Shown here: one piece after another, positions 26,602 through 35,964 of the stretch
Numbering within the stretch: position 1 is the first letter of the stretch
Layout: each line of letters begins with the position of its first letter
From: DASUBN01 sp036500225
GTDB lineage: Bacteria > Pseudomonadota > Gammaproteobacteria > Natronospirales > REEB76
DNA length: 64,000 nucleotides
Reading direction: 5' to 3'
NCBI GenBank assembly: GCA_036500225.1
Contig: DASYCJ010000058.1
Coordinates: 1 to 64,000, forward strand
Made by a program: the position numbers and the translations under genes
The notes under the pieces: model-generated
Databases searched by the model: none
Seen by the model: the letters and a program-made list of their open reading frames with translations, nothing else
What the model was told of the DNA's origin: nothing

Positions 26602-26939
26602 TTATCGGCTGCCTTGGATTTTACGCCGCCCGTGGACGGCTTATCGTTATTGGGTTTGGCGCTCGCCGGCTTTGCCGGCTCGCTCTTGGCGGGCTTGGAC
26701 TCCGCCTTGGCAGCGGTCTTGTCTTCCTTGCCGCTGTCCGCCAGGTTCTTCTTCTTGCCGGACTTGAAGTCAGTCTCGTACCAGCCGCCGCCCTTGAGGC
26801 GGAACGAAGGCGCCGACAAGAGCTTCTTCAGCTTCGGCTTGCCGCATTCGGGGCACTTCTTCAGCGGGGCGTCGCTGACCTTCTGCAGGGCCTCGAGCTG
26901 ATGCCCGCAGGCTTGGCACTGGTACTCATATATAGGCAT
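26598..26939 (-). CDS. FmdB-type zinc ribbon protein
   Basis: A 113-residue protein. The N-terminal 45 residues are the FmdB/CxxC_CxxC_SSSS zinc ribbon, MPIYEYQCQACGHQLEALQK and PLKKCPECGKPKLKKLLSAP, with two CxxC pairs. This is followed by SFRLKGGGWYETDFKSGKKK, then a low-complexity tail rich in Lys, Ala, Ser and Pro. These proteins are suspected regulators or nucleic-acid binders; the FmdB name comes from a formamidase regulator. The stop overlaps the DUF502 start. The position next to DUF502 and aspS is common in gammaproteobacteria. Confidence 0.87.
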   Translation of the reverse strand: MPIYEYQCQACGHQLEALQKVSDAPLKKCPECGKPKLKKLLSAPSFRLKGGGWYETDFKSGKKKNLADSGKEDKTAAKAESKPAKSEPAKPASAKPNNDKPSTGGVKSKAADK

Positions 26940-27066
26940 GCACGGATCTCTTGTCGGAAGCGGGTCGGCACCCCATATGTAAGGAACAGCCGTACCTGCT
27001 TCAAGTCCCGCCGGCGGCGGGGCGTGCCATTATAGCTGTTCAAGCTCGACATCACCCCGGAACGAC

Positions 27067-28872
27067 ATGGATCAGACCCCAGGCCACAACAGCACGCTAC
27101 GCTCCCTGCTCCCCTACCTCTGGGAATTCCGCGGCCGCGCCACCCTGGCGCTGGCGCTCCTGGTGTTGGCGGACCTGGCCACCGTGGTGGTGCCCTGGTT
27201 CCTGAAGCGCATCGTGGACCAGCTGGGCCCGGGCCATGCGCTACTGGTACTGCCCCTGGGATTGCTGGTCGGCTATGGCGCCATGCGCTTCACCGGGACC
27301 CTGCTGGGGGAACTCCGGGACGTGGTGTTCGAACTCGCCACCTTGCGGGCTGCACGCCGGGTAGCCCTCAAGGTGTTCCGTCATCTGCACGATCTCGACC
27401 TGGCCTTCCACTTGGAACGCCAGACCGGAGGTCTGTCCCGCGACATCGAGCGTGGTAGCCGCGGCGTGAGCTTCGTCATGAGCGCCATCCTCTTCAACGT
27501 GCTGCCCACCATCATCCAGGTGGCGCTGGTGACGGTAGTGTTCCTATGGAACTTCTCCGGCTGGTTCGCAGTGATCATCCTCACCGCCGTGGCACTCTAC
27601 ATCACCTTCTCCATCGCGGTCACCGAATGGCGCACCCGCCACGTGCGGCTCATGAACGAACTTGACTCCAAGGCCAACACCCGCGCCATCGACAGCCTGC
27701 TCAACTATGAGACGGTCAAATACTTCGGTAACGAAGAGTTCGAGGCCAAGAGTTACGATGCGGACTTGGCCAAGTGGGAGCGAGAGGCTCTCAAGACCCA
27801 ATATTCCCTCTCCACCCTCAACAGCGGCCAGGCCTTGATAATCGCGCTCGGCGTCACGGCCATGATGGTACTGGCGGGCTCTGAAGTGGTGCACGGTAAG
27901 ATGACCCTGGGCGACTTCGTCATGGTCAACGCCTACATGACCCAGCTGTTCCAACCCCTCAATATCCTGGGCTTCATCTACCGGGAGATGAAACGTTCGC
28001 TGACAGACATGGAGCGCATGTTCTCGCTCTTGGACCGGCACGCCCAGGTGGCGGACCGTCCAGGCACGGAGCCCATGTACCATGCCCGCGGCCACATCCG
28101 CTTCGAGAACGTGCAGTTCGGTTACGGGCCGGATCGGGAGATCCTGCACGGCGTGGACTTCGAGGTGCTGGCGGGTTCCAAGGTGGCCATCGTCGGTCCC
28201 AGCGGTTCCGGCAAGTCCACCATCGCGCGCCTCTTGTACCGTTTCTATGACGTGACCGGCGGGCGCATCACCCTGGATGGCTGCGACCTGCGGGACGTGA
28301 CCCGCTCCAGCCTGCGCAGCCAGCTCGGCATCGTCCCCCAGGACACGGTGCTGTTCAACAACGACATCTACTACAACATCGCCTACGGCCGCCCGGACGC
28401 TCCGCGTTCGGCGGTGGAGCAGGCGGCCGAGATGGCGCATCTGAAGAGCTTCATCGAGTCCCTGCCCCAGGGCTACCAGACAACCGTGGGCGAGCGAGGC
28501 CTGAAACTCTCCGGCGGCGAGAAGCAGCGAGTCGCCATCGCCCGCGCCATCCTCAAGAATCCGCCGGTGCTTATCTTCGACGAGGCCACCTCGAGCTTAG
28601 ACTCCAACGCCGAACGGGCGATACTCGTGGCCATGGAAGAACTGGCCCAGCACCGCACTAGCCTAGTCATCGCACACCGTCTCTCCACCATCGTGGATGC
28701 GGACGAGATCCTGGTACTAGACGCCGGGCGCATCGCCGAGCGCGGCACCCATAAGCAACTGCTCAAGGCCAAGGGCCTGTACGCCAAGCTCTGGGCCTTG
28801 CAGCAGCGGGAGGCGGAGGAGCACGAGAAACACGCGGTAGTACAGGCAGACCCTGCCTTCAAACTGGAGTGA
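27067..28872 (+). CDS. ABC exporter, Atm1/HMT1-like (fused permease-ATPase)
   Basis: A 601-residue half-transporter. The N-terminal permease of six helices includes the RQTGGLSRDIERGSRGVSFV segment typical of the ABCB7/Atm1 branch and NYETVKYFGNEEFEAKSYD, another Atm1 hallmark. The ATPase domain has Walker A GPSGSGKST, LSGGEKQRVAIARAIL as signature, Walker B VLIFDEATSSLD and the H-loop VIAHRLST. Bacterial Atm1-like proteins export glutathione conjugates and metal-glutathione complexes. The stop falls just inside the start region of the SDR gene, suggesting an operon. Confidence 0.9.
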   Translation: MDQTPGHNSTLRSLLPYLWEFRGRATLALALLVLADLATVVVPWFLKRIVDQLGPGHALLVLPLGLLVGYGAMRFTGTLLGELRDVVFELATLRAARRVALKVFRHLHDLDLAFHLERQTGGLSRDIERGSRGVSFVMSAILFNVLPTIIQVALVTVVFLWNFSGWFAVIILTAVALYITFSIAVTEWRTRHVRLMNELDSKANTRAIDSLLNYETVKYFGNEEFEAKSYDADLAKWEREALKTQYSLSTLNSGQALIIALGVTAMMVLAGSEVVHGKMTLGDFVMVNAYMTQLFQPLNILGFIYREMKRSLTDMERMFSLLDRHAQVADRPGTEPMYHARGHIRFENVQFGYGPDREILHGVDFEVLAGSKVAIVGPSGSGKSTIARLLYRFYDVTGGRITLDGCDLRDVTRSSLRSQLGIVPQDTVLFNNDIYYNIAYGRPDAPRSAVEQAAEMAHLKSFIESLPQGYQTTVGERGLKLSGGEKQRVAIARAILKNPPVLIFDEATSSLDSNAERAILVAMEELAQHRTSLVIAHRLSTIVDADEILVLDAGRIAERGTHKQLLKAKGLYAKLWALQQREAEEHEKHAVVQADPAFKLE

Positions 28873-28877
28873 GCGGC

Positions 28878-29699
28878 ATGCAGAGCGTGCTCATCACCGG
28901 CTGTTCCAGCGGGATCGGTCTCGCCACCGCGGAAGTCCTCAAGGCGCGGGGTTGGAGGGTGTTCGCCACCGCCCGCAAGCCAGAAGACGTCGCAAAGCTA
29001 TCGGCCCAGGGCTTCGAAGCACTGCAGCTCGATGTCGGCGATCCCGCATCGATCGAACGGGCTCTCGCCACTCTCCTCACCCTCACGGGCGGCGGCCTGG
29101 ACGCATTGGTGAACAACGCCGGCATCGCCATCCCCGGCGCGGTGGAAGATTTGTCGCGGGATAATCTGCGACTGCAGTTCGAGACCAACCTGTTCGGTGT
29201 GGTCGAACTCACGCGACGGGTGCTCCCGGTCATGCGCCACCAGGGTCAAGGTCGCATCGTCATGATCAGCAGCATCCTCGGGCGGGTGGCCATGCCCTGG
29301 CGCGGTGCCTACAACGCCAGCAAGTTCGCTCTGGAGGGCATCACCGACACCCTGCGCATGGAGCTGCGGGGCAGCGGCATCCGGGTGGCGCTGGTGAACC
29401 CGGGGCCGGTGCGGAGCCGTTTCCGGGATAACTCCCTGGACAACTTCGAGCGTGAGGTCGATGCCAAGAGCAGCGTGCACGCCGGAGATTACACACGGCT
29501 CAAGGCCGACACCGGGGCGCGCAAGGATGACCAACCTTTCACCGTGGGGCCGGAGGCGGTGGCCGCCAAGGTGGCCCGCGCCCTCGAGAGCCGTTCCCCC
29601 AAGGCCCGCTACTACGTGACCTTGCCGGCCTATGTTCTAGCCACGGCCCGTTGCCTCTTGCCCACCGCTTGGTTGGACGCTGTCCTGGCCCGGCTCTGA
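28878..29699 (+). CDS. Short-chain dehydrogenase/reductase
   Basis: About 273 residues of classical SDR. The cofactor motif is LITGCSSGIGLATAEVL, then LVNNAGIAIPGAVEDL, the catalytic serine in IVMISSILGRVAM and the YxxxK pair in RGAYNASKFALEGITD. The ATG at 28878 has a GGAG eight bases upstream; a GTG at 28869 overlapping the ABC-transporter stop (GTGA) is an alternative that would add three residues. The C-terminal part (VTLPAYVLATARCLLPTAW) is hydrophobic and may sit at the membrane. Substrate unknown. Confidence 0.88.
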   Translation: MQSVLITGCSSGIGLATAEVLKARGWRVFATARKPEDVAKLSAQGFEALQLDVGDPASIERALATLLTLTGGGLDALVNNAGIAIPGAVEDLSRDNLRLQFETNLFGVVELTRRVLPVMRHQGQGRIVMISSILGRVAMPWRGAYNASKFALEGITDTLRMELRGSGIRVALVNPGPVRSRFRDNSLDNFEREVDAKSSVHAGDYTRLKADTGARKDDQPFTVGPEAVAAKVARALESRSPKARYYVTLPAYVLATARCLLPTAWLDAVLARL

Positions 29700-29773
29700 G
29701 ACCTTAAGCTTGCGGCGGCTGCCGCTGGGGCTATACTTCGGTTCCCGTCATCAGCTTAAGAAAGGGCCCCTCG

Positions 29774-30313
29774 ATGAACGTCACTCGTCGCTCCAGCCAG
29801 ATGCTCATGACCGCCGCCTGCATGCTGGCGCTCAGCGCCTGTGCCACTGATGGTGGAACACAGCCCGATGCACGCACTATGGCAAATGCCCAGGATGACA
29901 TCACCCAGATGCATGCCGCCTACCTCAAGGCCTTCAACGCCAAGGATGCTGCCGGCGTAGCGAACACGTATACCGATGATGCGATGCTGATGCCGCCCAA
30001 CGATACGGCGGTGAAGAGCCAGGTCGCGATCCTGAATTATGAGAAGACCATGTTCGCCTCGGCACCGATCACGGGGCTGCTGCTGAACGTGAACGACACA
30101 CAGGTGACCAATGGCTGGGCCTTCAGCTCCGGCTACTACACCATGCTGGGCGTCGGTGGCACCGCCATGGACCGCGGCAAGTTCCTGGAAGTGCTGAAGC
30201 AGACCGACCAGGGCTGGAGGATCTACCGGGACATGTACAACAGTGACATGGCGCCCCCGAGCGCCACGCCGGCAGCGACGACTGTCATGGCGCCAGCTGC
30301 TGCCACGCACTAA
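29774..30313 (+). CDS. SnoaL-like (NTF2-fold) lipoprotein
   Basis: A 179-residue exported protein with a lipoprotein signal (MLMTAACMLALSACATDGGT; lipobox LSAC). The mature part has ITQMHAAYLKAFNAKDAAGV, TYTDDAMLMPPND and WRIYRDMYNSDM, the pattern of DUF4440/SnoaL-like NTF2-fold domains, which are either small-molecule binders or enzymes. The C-terminus is a low-complexity Ala/Pro/Thr tail. It is followed by a strong terminator shared with argC from the other strand. No specific function can be given. Confidence 0.8.
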   Translation: MNVTRRSSQMLMTAACMLALSACATDGGTQPDARTMANAQDDITQMHAAYLKAFNAKDAAGVANTYTDDAMLMPPNDTAVKSQVAILNYEKTMFASAPITGLLLNVNDTQVTNGWAFSSGYYTMLGVGGTAMDRGKFLEVLKQTDQGWRIYRDMYNSDMAPPSATPAATTVMAPAAATH

Positions 30314-30337
30314 GTAGATATCCGAAGATAGAGAATG

Positions 30338-30359
30338 ACTGGGGCCGCAAGGCCCCAGT
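30338..30359. terminator. Bidirectional intrinsic terminator
   Basis: A perfect 9-bp stem (ACTGGGGCC and GGCCCCAGT) with GCAA loop followed by TTTTTAT on the plus strand. It lies between the lipoprotein gene and the convergent argC, two bases from the argC stop, and can end transcription of both. Confidence 0.88.
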
Positions 30360-30361
30360 TT

Positions 30362-31423
30362 TTATCCAGGATAAGTTCCAGCGTGCAGCAGGCCTTCAGT
30401 CTCCGGGAATCCCAGGGCGAGATTCATATCCTGGATGGCTTGCCCCGCCATGCCCTTCACCAGGTTATCCAGGGCGCTCATCACCGCCACGCTGCCATCT
30501 TTCACTTGCCAGCCGATATCGCAGAAGTTGCTACCGACCACCGCGCCCACCCGCGGTGGCTCACTGCCGAGCAAGCGCACGAAGGGCGCGGCCTGATAAG
30601 CCGCCTCCATGCGCTTGGTCACTGCTCCGGCATCGAGCCCCGTGGCTCGGAACTGCACCGTGGCGTAGATACCCCGCACCATCGGTGCTGAATGGGGCAC
30701 GAAGCTCAAGGAATATCCGGTACTGCCCTGCACGTCCAGTAGCCGGCTGATCTCTGCCTGGTGCTGGTGTGCCAAGACCTTGTAAGCACGGAAGTCCTGG
30801 GCGCGGCTGGGATGATGCGTGCCCTCACCCGGTGAGATACCAGAACCGGAAGACCCAGTGGCAGCGCTTACGGCGATGAAACCCAGATCCTTCACGCCTG
30901 CGAAAGGCAGTAGCGCGAGCTGGATCGCCGTAGCGAAGCACCCGGGGCTGGCGATGCGCTTGGTGCCCGGCAGCTTTGCCTTCTGCCATTCCGGCAAGCC
31001 ATAGACGAACTTGCTGAGGCCAGCGGGGTGAGGATGAAGCTTGCCATAGGCAAGCTCGAAAGCCTTGGCGTCGTCGAGACGGAAATCTCCAGAGAGATCG
31101 ATGAGCGTCAAACGTCCCGCGAGCCCACGCTTCGCCCAGGCAGCCTCCAACGTCGGTAGTTGCTGTGCCAATTCGAAATGTGGCATGGCGGAGAACACTA
31201 CCGGCCGTTCCACATCCGCGAACGTATCCCAGTCCGGTTCAGCATCGAACGTGCCTTGCACCGCTGAGCGCAGGTTGGGATGCGCCTTCCAGAAAGGCTC
31301 GCCGGCACATTTGCGGGATACGGCACGTATTCTGCCTATCTGCGGATGGGCGGATAGCAATCGCAGCAGTTCGCCACCACCATAGCCCGATCCACCCAAG
31401 ATATAGACCGGAAGCCGAGTCAT
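30362..31423 (-). CDS. argC: N-acyl-gamma-glutamyl-phosphate reductase
   Basis: A 353-residue NADPH-dependent reductase that turns N-acylglutamyl phosphate into the semialdehyde. The nucleotide-binding start is YILGGSGYGGGELLRLLSAH, the catalytic cysteine is in IASPGCFATAIQLALL and the histidine-containing block is LSFVPHSAPMVRGIYAT. SGSGISPGEGTHHPSRAQDF is also a family feature. Last gene of the arginine operon, overlapping the P-loop gene by four bases. Given the transcarbamylase type in this operon, the acyl group may be succinyl instead of acetyl. Confidence 0.95.
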   Translation of the reverse strand: MTRLPVYILGGSGYGGGELLRLLSAHPQIGRIRAVSRKCAGEPFWKAHPNLRSAVQGTFDAEPDWDTFADVERPVVFSAMPHFELAQQLPTLEAAWAKRGLAGRLTLIDLSGDFRLDDAKAFELAYGKLHPHPAGLSKFVYGLPEWQKAKLPGTKRIASPGCFATAIQLALLPFAGVKDLGFIAVSAATGSSGSGISPGEGTHHPSRAQDFRAYKVLAHQHQAEISRLLDVQGSTGYSLSFVPHSAPMVRGIYATVQFRATGLDAGAVTKRMEAAYQAAPFVRLLGSEPPRVGAVVGSNFCDIGWQVKDGSVAVMSALDNLVKGMAGQAIQDMNLALGFPETEGLLHAGTYPG

Positions 31424-32475
31424 TGCTTGCGGATACCCCGCTCCGACAGTAGCTTGAGCAGGTGTTCGCCGAAGGCCTTGGAGTGAGTGCGGGCGTTGAT
31501 GGCCGTCATGCCTACTTCACGCTCGACGAAGCGCACCCCCACGTTGTTGTCCGTGGCGGGGCCGGTGATCACATCCGCGTCGATGCCGTACTCACTCTGC
31601 AGGTGACGCACGCCACCCGCCACGCCCACGGGATCGTTGGCGCAGAACACGAAGCCCGCTGTGAGGGATTTCAGTTCGGGATCTGCGAGGATCGCCTGCA
31701 CACCGTAGTCGCCCATGATGCCATCTCCGGTCTCCGCCACGATCACGTCCAGACCGCGACCCGAAAGCTGGCCGAAAAGGGTGCGCGCGACTTGGTTGGC
31801 GCTGTCCTGGCCGGTGCAGACGATGCCAGCGTCCGTGAAGTCGTAGGTAACCTCGGCACCGTAATCGCGCATGCTCAAGGTGTCGCGCATCAGGGATACA
31901 CCCGTGAGCTTGGCGCCGCCAACCCGGTAACCCGCCTGAGAGAGGCGACGTACCAGAGCGCAGGCAGCGGCGGTCTTGCCGGCGTTCATGCATGTGCCGG
32001 CCACGTAGATGACCTTGCAATCCAGCTTGCGGCCGTCCTTCTGCAAAGCGCCCATGCGGATGTTGGCAGACTGGCCTTCCCGGGATTGGAACTCCGGATA
32101 CACCAACACCTGGCCCAGCACTTCGAACTCGAAGGGCGTGCCAACTTCAGGGTTATGCGACACGCACTCGCCGATGACACCGCCCAGGTTTAGGACATGC
32201 AGCACTTGGCCCTGCTCCACCTTTTTCGGCAAAACGCCTTCGTAACCATGCAAGGCGTTGCGGTGCCCCAGGGCGCCGACAATCACGTCGTCACCGTGGA
32301 TCACGTTCATGCGACCGTGCACGTCTTCCAACTGGTTGTAGCCGGATTTGTCACTGATTATGCGGCCTGCCACCACTGCGCCGTGCTCTGCCTGGATGGT
32401 GGACGAGAGCGTGAGGGTGCGATCCAGCTTGAGATTGCGAGTGACGGATGCGATCTTGTCTGCATTAATCCGCAC
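31420..32475 (-). CDS. P-loop protein resembling DUF1611/DgcN, embedded in the arginine operon
   Basis: About 351 residues, starting at a GTG five bases after GGAGG. The N-terminal half (INADKIASVTRNLKLDRT, then HGAVVAGRIISDKSGYNQLE) is unrecognised. The C-terminal half is a SIMIBI-type P-loop domain: VIYVAGTCMNAGKTAAACAL (Walker A), KLTGVSLMRDTLSMRDYGAE and VIVAETGDGIMGDYGVQAIL. The layout recalls DUF1611 proteins, one of which, DgcN, is a D-glutamate N-acetyltransferase. It overlaps argG upstream and argC downstream. Since no argA or argJ is present, a role as the glutamate N-acyltransferase is an attractive inference, not a demonstrated one. Confidence 0.6.
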   Translation of the reverse strand: MRINADKIASVTRNLKLDRTLTLSSTIQAEHGAVVAGRIISDKSGYNQLEDVHGRMNVIHGDDVIVGALGHRNALHGYEGVLPKKVEQGQVLHVLNLGGVIGECVSHNPEVGTPFEFEVLGQVLVYPEFQSREGQSANIRMGALQKDGRKLDCKVIYVAGTCMNAGKTAAACALVRRLSQAGYRVGGAKLTGVSLMRDTLSMRDYGAEVTYDFTDAGIVCTGQDSANQVARTLFGQLSGRGLDVIVAETGDGIMGDYGVQAILADPELKSLTAGFVFCANDPVGVAGGVRHLQSEYGIDADVITGPATDNNVGVRFVEREVGMTAINARTHSKAFGEHLLKLLSERGIRKQ

Positions 32476-33667
32476 GACCACCTCCCGCCTGGAGGGCCAG
32501 CATCTGTTGCACACCGTAGAGCTTGGCGAAACCGGCCGCCTCGGCGCCGGACCAGAGCCGGTTGGCTTCGCCGTAACTCGCCACCTTAGCATCCATGAGG
32601 GAGTGGGGAGAGCGCACGCCGTCCACCGCGAAGCTGCGCGGATAGAGCGTGAGCTGCACTTCACCTGTCACTTGGGCTTGGCTGGATTCCAGGAATGCCT
32701 CCAGGTCGCGAGACAGCGGATCGAAATGATGTCCTTCATGCAGCAACTGTCCGTAGAGGTTGCCCAGGGTCTCTTTCCAGAAGAGCTGCTTGCCCGTAAG
32801 GGTGAGTTTCTCCAGTTCTCGGTGGGTACCGATGAGCATGTGTGCCGCTGGCGCCTCGAAGCCGACTCGGCCCTTGATGCCAAGGATGGTATCGCCCAAG
32901 TGCACGCCTCGGCCGATACCGTACTTATGACCGAGAGCATTCAGCTCGGCGATCAAGGCCACGGGGTCGAGACCCTTACCATCGATGGCGATGGGCACGC
33001 CCTGCTCGAACCTCAGGGTGAGCTTGCGGGGTTCCAAGGCCCCCACATCGATCTGACCACCGGGGAAAGCCGTTTCCGGCAACTGGCTCCAGGAATCCAG
33101 GGTCTCCCGGCCACCCACGGAGGTGCCCCACATGCCTTCATTGATGGAGTAGTGGGCGGTCTTTTCGGGGAACTCGAAACCATGTTCCTTTAGGAACTGC
33201 ATCTCCTCGGCACGACTCAGACCTAGACTGCGGATGGGCGTGATTAACCCCAACTCCGGCGCTAGGGCCCGGAACACCACGTCGAAGCGTACTTGGTCAT
33301 TGCCGGCGCCGGTGGAACCGTGGGCCAGGGCGCCGGCCTTCAACTCCTTCGCCACCGCTACCACGTTCGCAGCCTGGCAGACCCGTTCCGCCGATACACT
33401 CAGAGGATAGAGGTTGCCGCGTAGCACGTTGCCATATACGAGATAGCGCAGATACCTGTCGAACAAGGTGTTGCGTCCATCCAGGGTGCGGTGCGCCTTG
33501 GCGCCGAGCTTCGGGCTTAGCGCTTCGATGCGCCTCAATTCCTCGGGGCTGAACCCTCCGGTGTCCACAGTGACGGTGATGACCTCGTAGCCCTGCTCTT
33601 TCAGATGCACCACGCAAAAGGATGTGTCCAGGCCTCCGGAGAAGGCCAATACCACCTGCTTCTTCAT
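32465..33667 (-). CDS. argG: Argininosuccinate synthase
   Basis: A 400-residue N-type ATP-pyrophosphatase that joins citrulline and aspartate. The PP-loop is VLAFSGGLDTSFCVV, and further family blocks are LAHGSTGAGNDQVRFDVVF, HYSINEGMWGTSVGGRETLD and GHKYGIGRGVHLGDTILGIK. Its sequence style (opening MKKQVVLAFSGGLDTS and an N-terminus lacking the usual leader) is the Xanthomonas/Bacteroidetes type, agreeing with the unusual transcarbamylase. It overlaps argH by four bases and the P-loop gene by about eleven. Confidence 0.95.
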   Translation of the reverse strand: MKKQVVLAFSGGLDTSFCVVHLKEQGYEVITVTVDTGGFSPEELRRIEALSPKLGAKAHRTLDGRNTLFDRYLRYLVYGNVLRGNLYPLSVSAERVCQAANVVAVAKELKAGALAHGSTGAGNDQVRFDVVFRALAPELGLITPIRSLGLSRAEEMQFLKEHGFEFPEKTAHYSINEGMWGTSVGGRETLDSWSQLPETAFPGGQIDVGALEPRKLTLRFEQGVPIAIDGKGLDPVALIAELNALGHKYGIGRGVHLGDTILGIKGRVGFEAPAAHMLIGTHRELEKLTLTGKQLFWKETLGNLYGQLLHEGHHFDPLSRDLEAFLESSQAQVTGEVQLTLYPRSFAVDGVRSPHSLMDAKVASYGEANRLWSGAEAAGFAKLYGVQQMLALQAGGGRAD

Positions 33668-35034
33668 TTCGTCTTGCCCCCGATGTCGGAATTCCAGAGC
33701 TCTTTCTCAGCTGCGGCTAGTTTTCCGCGGATATCTCGGCTCCAGCTCTGCGCCGCGGTCAGTTCTGATTCCATGAGTTCGAGCCCAAGGTTTCCAGCGC
33801 CCCCCAGATGGGTCGTGGTCAGGGCGTCACGATCCGGTTTGAAGCCGCCGTCCTCCAGCTGCTTCGCCACCTGCTTGTAGGCATCCCGGAAAGGCATACC
33901 GCCCTGAGCCAATACAAAAGCTTGATGAGCAGCGTAGATATCATCTCTGCAAGCGGCTTGCGCCCTGACCGCATCCACTTCCAGGGCTGGCACCAGGGCG
34001 ATGAGTACATCCAACCAAGCCTGCACCGATTGCACCGCATCGAACAAAGGCTTCTTCAGGAGTTGCAAGTCCCGGTGATAGTTGGAGGGTAGACCCGAGG
34101 CCAGCTCCTGCATCATGGCGGCGTAGCCGCGTAGTTCGCGGCAGCGACCTCGTGCCAGCTCAACCACGTCCGGGTTGCGTTTCTGAGGCATGATCGAGGA
34201 ACCAGTCGTGAAAGCATCCGGTAGCTTCAGGAAACCGAACTCCAGCATGGAGTACAGGGATACATCCCAGAGGAACTTCTCCATGGTGAGCCCAATGGAA
34301 GCAAAGGCATTGAGCAAGGCGAGCTCATGGCGGCCACGAGAATTCTGCACATCCACCGGCGAGATCTGCACACCGGAGAAGCCAAGCAACTTGGCGGTGC
34401 ACTCGCGGTCGATAGGCAGCGGCACACCGAAACCGGCGGCGGCACCCAGGGGACAACGGTCCAGGCGGGTGTAGAGCGCTTGCATAGCCTGCAGCTCTTC
34501 CGCGAGGCCAGCGGCGAAGGCGGCGGCCCATAGGCCGAAGCTCGAAGGCATGGCCGGGCGCAGATGCGTATAGCCCGGCATCGGTTCATGCGCATGGGCC
34601 CGGGCGAAGACCGTGAAATTCAGCGCCAGCTTCGCGGTGCGCTCCATGGTCTCCAGCAGCGCTTCGCGCATATACAGTCGCAGCGCCAGGATCACTTGAT
34701 CGTTACGGGAACGTCCCAGATGGATCCGCTTGCCTGCGTCGCCCAACTCTACCGTGAGCAAGGCTTCGATGGCCGTGTGGGCGTCTTCCTGTTCGGTGGT
34801 GATGGTGATACCGCCCTGACGCGCGCGCCTGGCGATGCCGGCGAGCGACTTCACCACGGCGGCGGCGTCTGACTTCGGCATGAGGCCAGCTTCCGCCAAC
34901 ATGCGTGCGTGGGCGGCACTGCCCAAGGCATCGTGGACCAGGAGCTGCGTGTCCAATCGCGGATCATCTCCCACCGTAAAACGGTGGATGGACTCATCCA
35001 GCGGCAGTCCCTTGGCCCAGAGTTGGGCGCTCAC
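33664..35034 (-). CDS. argH: Argininosuccinate lyase
   Basis: A 456-residue fumarase/aspartase-superfamily enzyme that cleaves argininosuccinate to arginine and fumarate. The signature loop GSSIMPQKRNPDVVELARG contains the catalytic serine region, and MPGYTHLRPAMPSSFG carries the conserved histidine. GKRIHLGRSRNDQVILALRL is the family's first conserved block. The start overlaps the argB stop and the stop overlaps the argG start, four bases each. Confidence 0.95.
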   Translation of the reverse strand: MSAQLWAKGLPLDESIHRFTVGDDPRLDTQLLVHDALGSAAHARMLAEAGLMPKSDAAAVVKSLAGIARRARQGGITITTEQEDAHTAIEALLTVELGDAGKRIHLGRSRNDQVILALRLYMREALLETMERTAKLALNFTVFARAHAHEPMPGYTHLRPAMPSSFGLWAAAFAAGLAEELQAMQALYTRLDRCPLGAAAGFGVPLPIDRECTAKLLGFSGVQISPVDVQNSRGRHELALLNAFASIGLTMEKFLWDVSLYSMLEFGFLKLPDAFTTGSSIMPQKRNPDVVELARGRCRELRGYAAMMQELASGLPSNYHRDLQLLKKPLFDAVQSVQAWLDVLIALVPALEVDAVRAQAACRDDIYAAHQAFVLAQGGMPFRDAYKQVAKQLEDGGFKPDRDALTTTHLGGAGNLGLELMESELTAAQSWSRDIRGKLAAAEKELWNSDIGGKTK

Positions 35035-35951
35035 GCCGCCTGTTCCTTGGCCTTGTCAGCGCGCGCCACCACCATGGTGCCGCTGCCCTGGTTGGTGAAG
35101 ACTTCCGTGAGCACCGCGTCAGGCACGAGACCGCTGACCAGATGGGCGCTGCCCACGCCGCCACTCAAGGCCCGGCGTATCGCCGTGAGCTTGGGTCGCA
35201 TGCCGCCGCTCACCTTGCCGGAATCCTCGAGACCCTCGATGCCTTCGAGATTTGCATAGGGCACGAGGCTGGACGGGCGGGAGAGATCTTCCAGCAGACC
35301 CGGCACTTTCAGCAGGAAGAACAGCTTCTCGGCATTCAGGGCCACGGCGATCTCCGCCGCTACGGTATCCGCATTGGTGTTGAACACCTCACCCTTATCA
35401 TTGGCAGACAGGGGCGTCACCACCGGCACGTATTCGCCCTGCAACAGGTGCTGTAGGAGGGTCGGGTTCACTTTCTCGATGTCACCGACCAGGCCGAAGT
35501 CCACGAACTGGGATTGGCCCGTATCGTCCTTCATCTGTACTGGCTGGCGCTTGCGGGCTGTGAGCAGACCTCCATCCACGCCACTGACGCCGGCCACCGG
35601 CAGGCCTGCGGCTCTCAAATCCGCCAGGAGATCGGTATGGATCGAACCCGCCAGCACCATCTTGGCGGCGTCCAAGACTTTGGCAGTGGTGACGCGCCGG
35701 CCGGCCACCTTCTCCACCGGCAACTGCAGGGTGTCGCAGAGGGCGTCTATGCCGGTGCCACCGCCGTGGATCAACACCAGCTTGATGGAGAAACTCCACA
35801 AGACCGCAAGCTGCTCGCAGACCGCGCGGCGTATGGCCGGATCGTCCAACACTTCACCGCCCAATTTGAAGACGAATGTCTTGCCGCGGAAGGCGCGCAC
35901 GTACTGGGCCGCGGAGCGCAGGGTGGCATAACTATCGGGGGCGACTGACAT
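35031..35951 (-). CDS. argB: N-acylglutamate kinase (no fused acetyltransferase)
   Basis: A 306-residue amino-acid kinase. The ATP and substrate loops are FVFKLGGEVLDDPAIR, LVLIHGGGTGIDALCD and GEVFNTNADTVAAEIAVALN, with a KVSGGMRPKLTAIRRAL block. In Xanthomonas the corresponding protein is a bifunctional synthase-kinase of about 440 residues with a C-terminal GNAT domain; here the chain stops after the kinase domain. The acylation of glutamate must therefore come from another protein. The substrate may be N-succinylglutamate, judging from the neighbouring transcarbamylase. It is separated from argF' by 13 bases. Confidence 0.9.
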   Translation of the reverse strand: MSVAPDSYATLRSAAQYVRAFRGKTFVFKLGGEVLDDPAIRRAVCEQLAVLWSFSIKLVLIHGGGTGIDALCDTLQLPVEKVAGRRVTTAKVLDAAKMVLAGSIHTDLLADLRAAGLPVAGVSGVDGGLLTARKRQPVQMKDDTGQSQFVDFGLVGDIEKVNPTLLQHLLQGEYVPVVTPLSANDKGEVFNTNADTVAAEIAVALNAEKLFFLLKVPGLLEDLSRPSSLVPYANLEGIEGLEDSGKVSGGMRPKLTAIRRALSGGVGSAHLVSGLVPDAVLTEVFTNQGSGTMVVARADKAKEQAA

Positions 35952-35964
35952 GGTTTTTCTCCTC

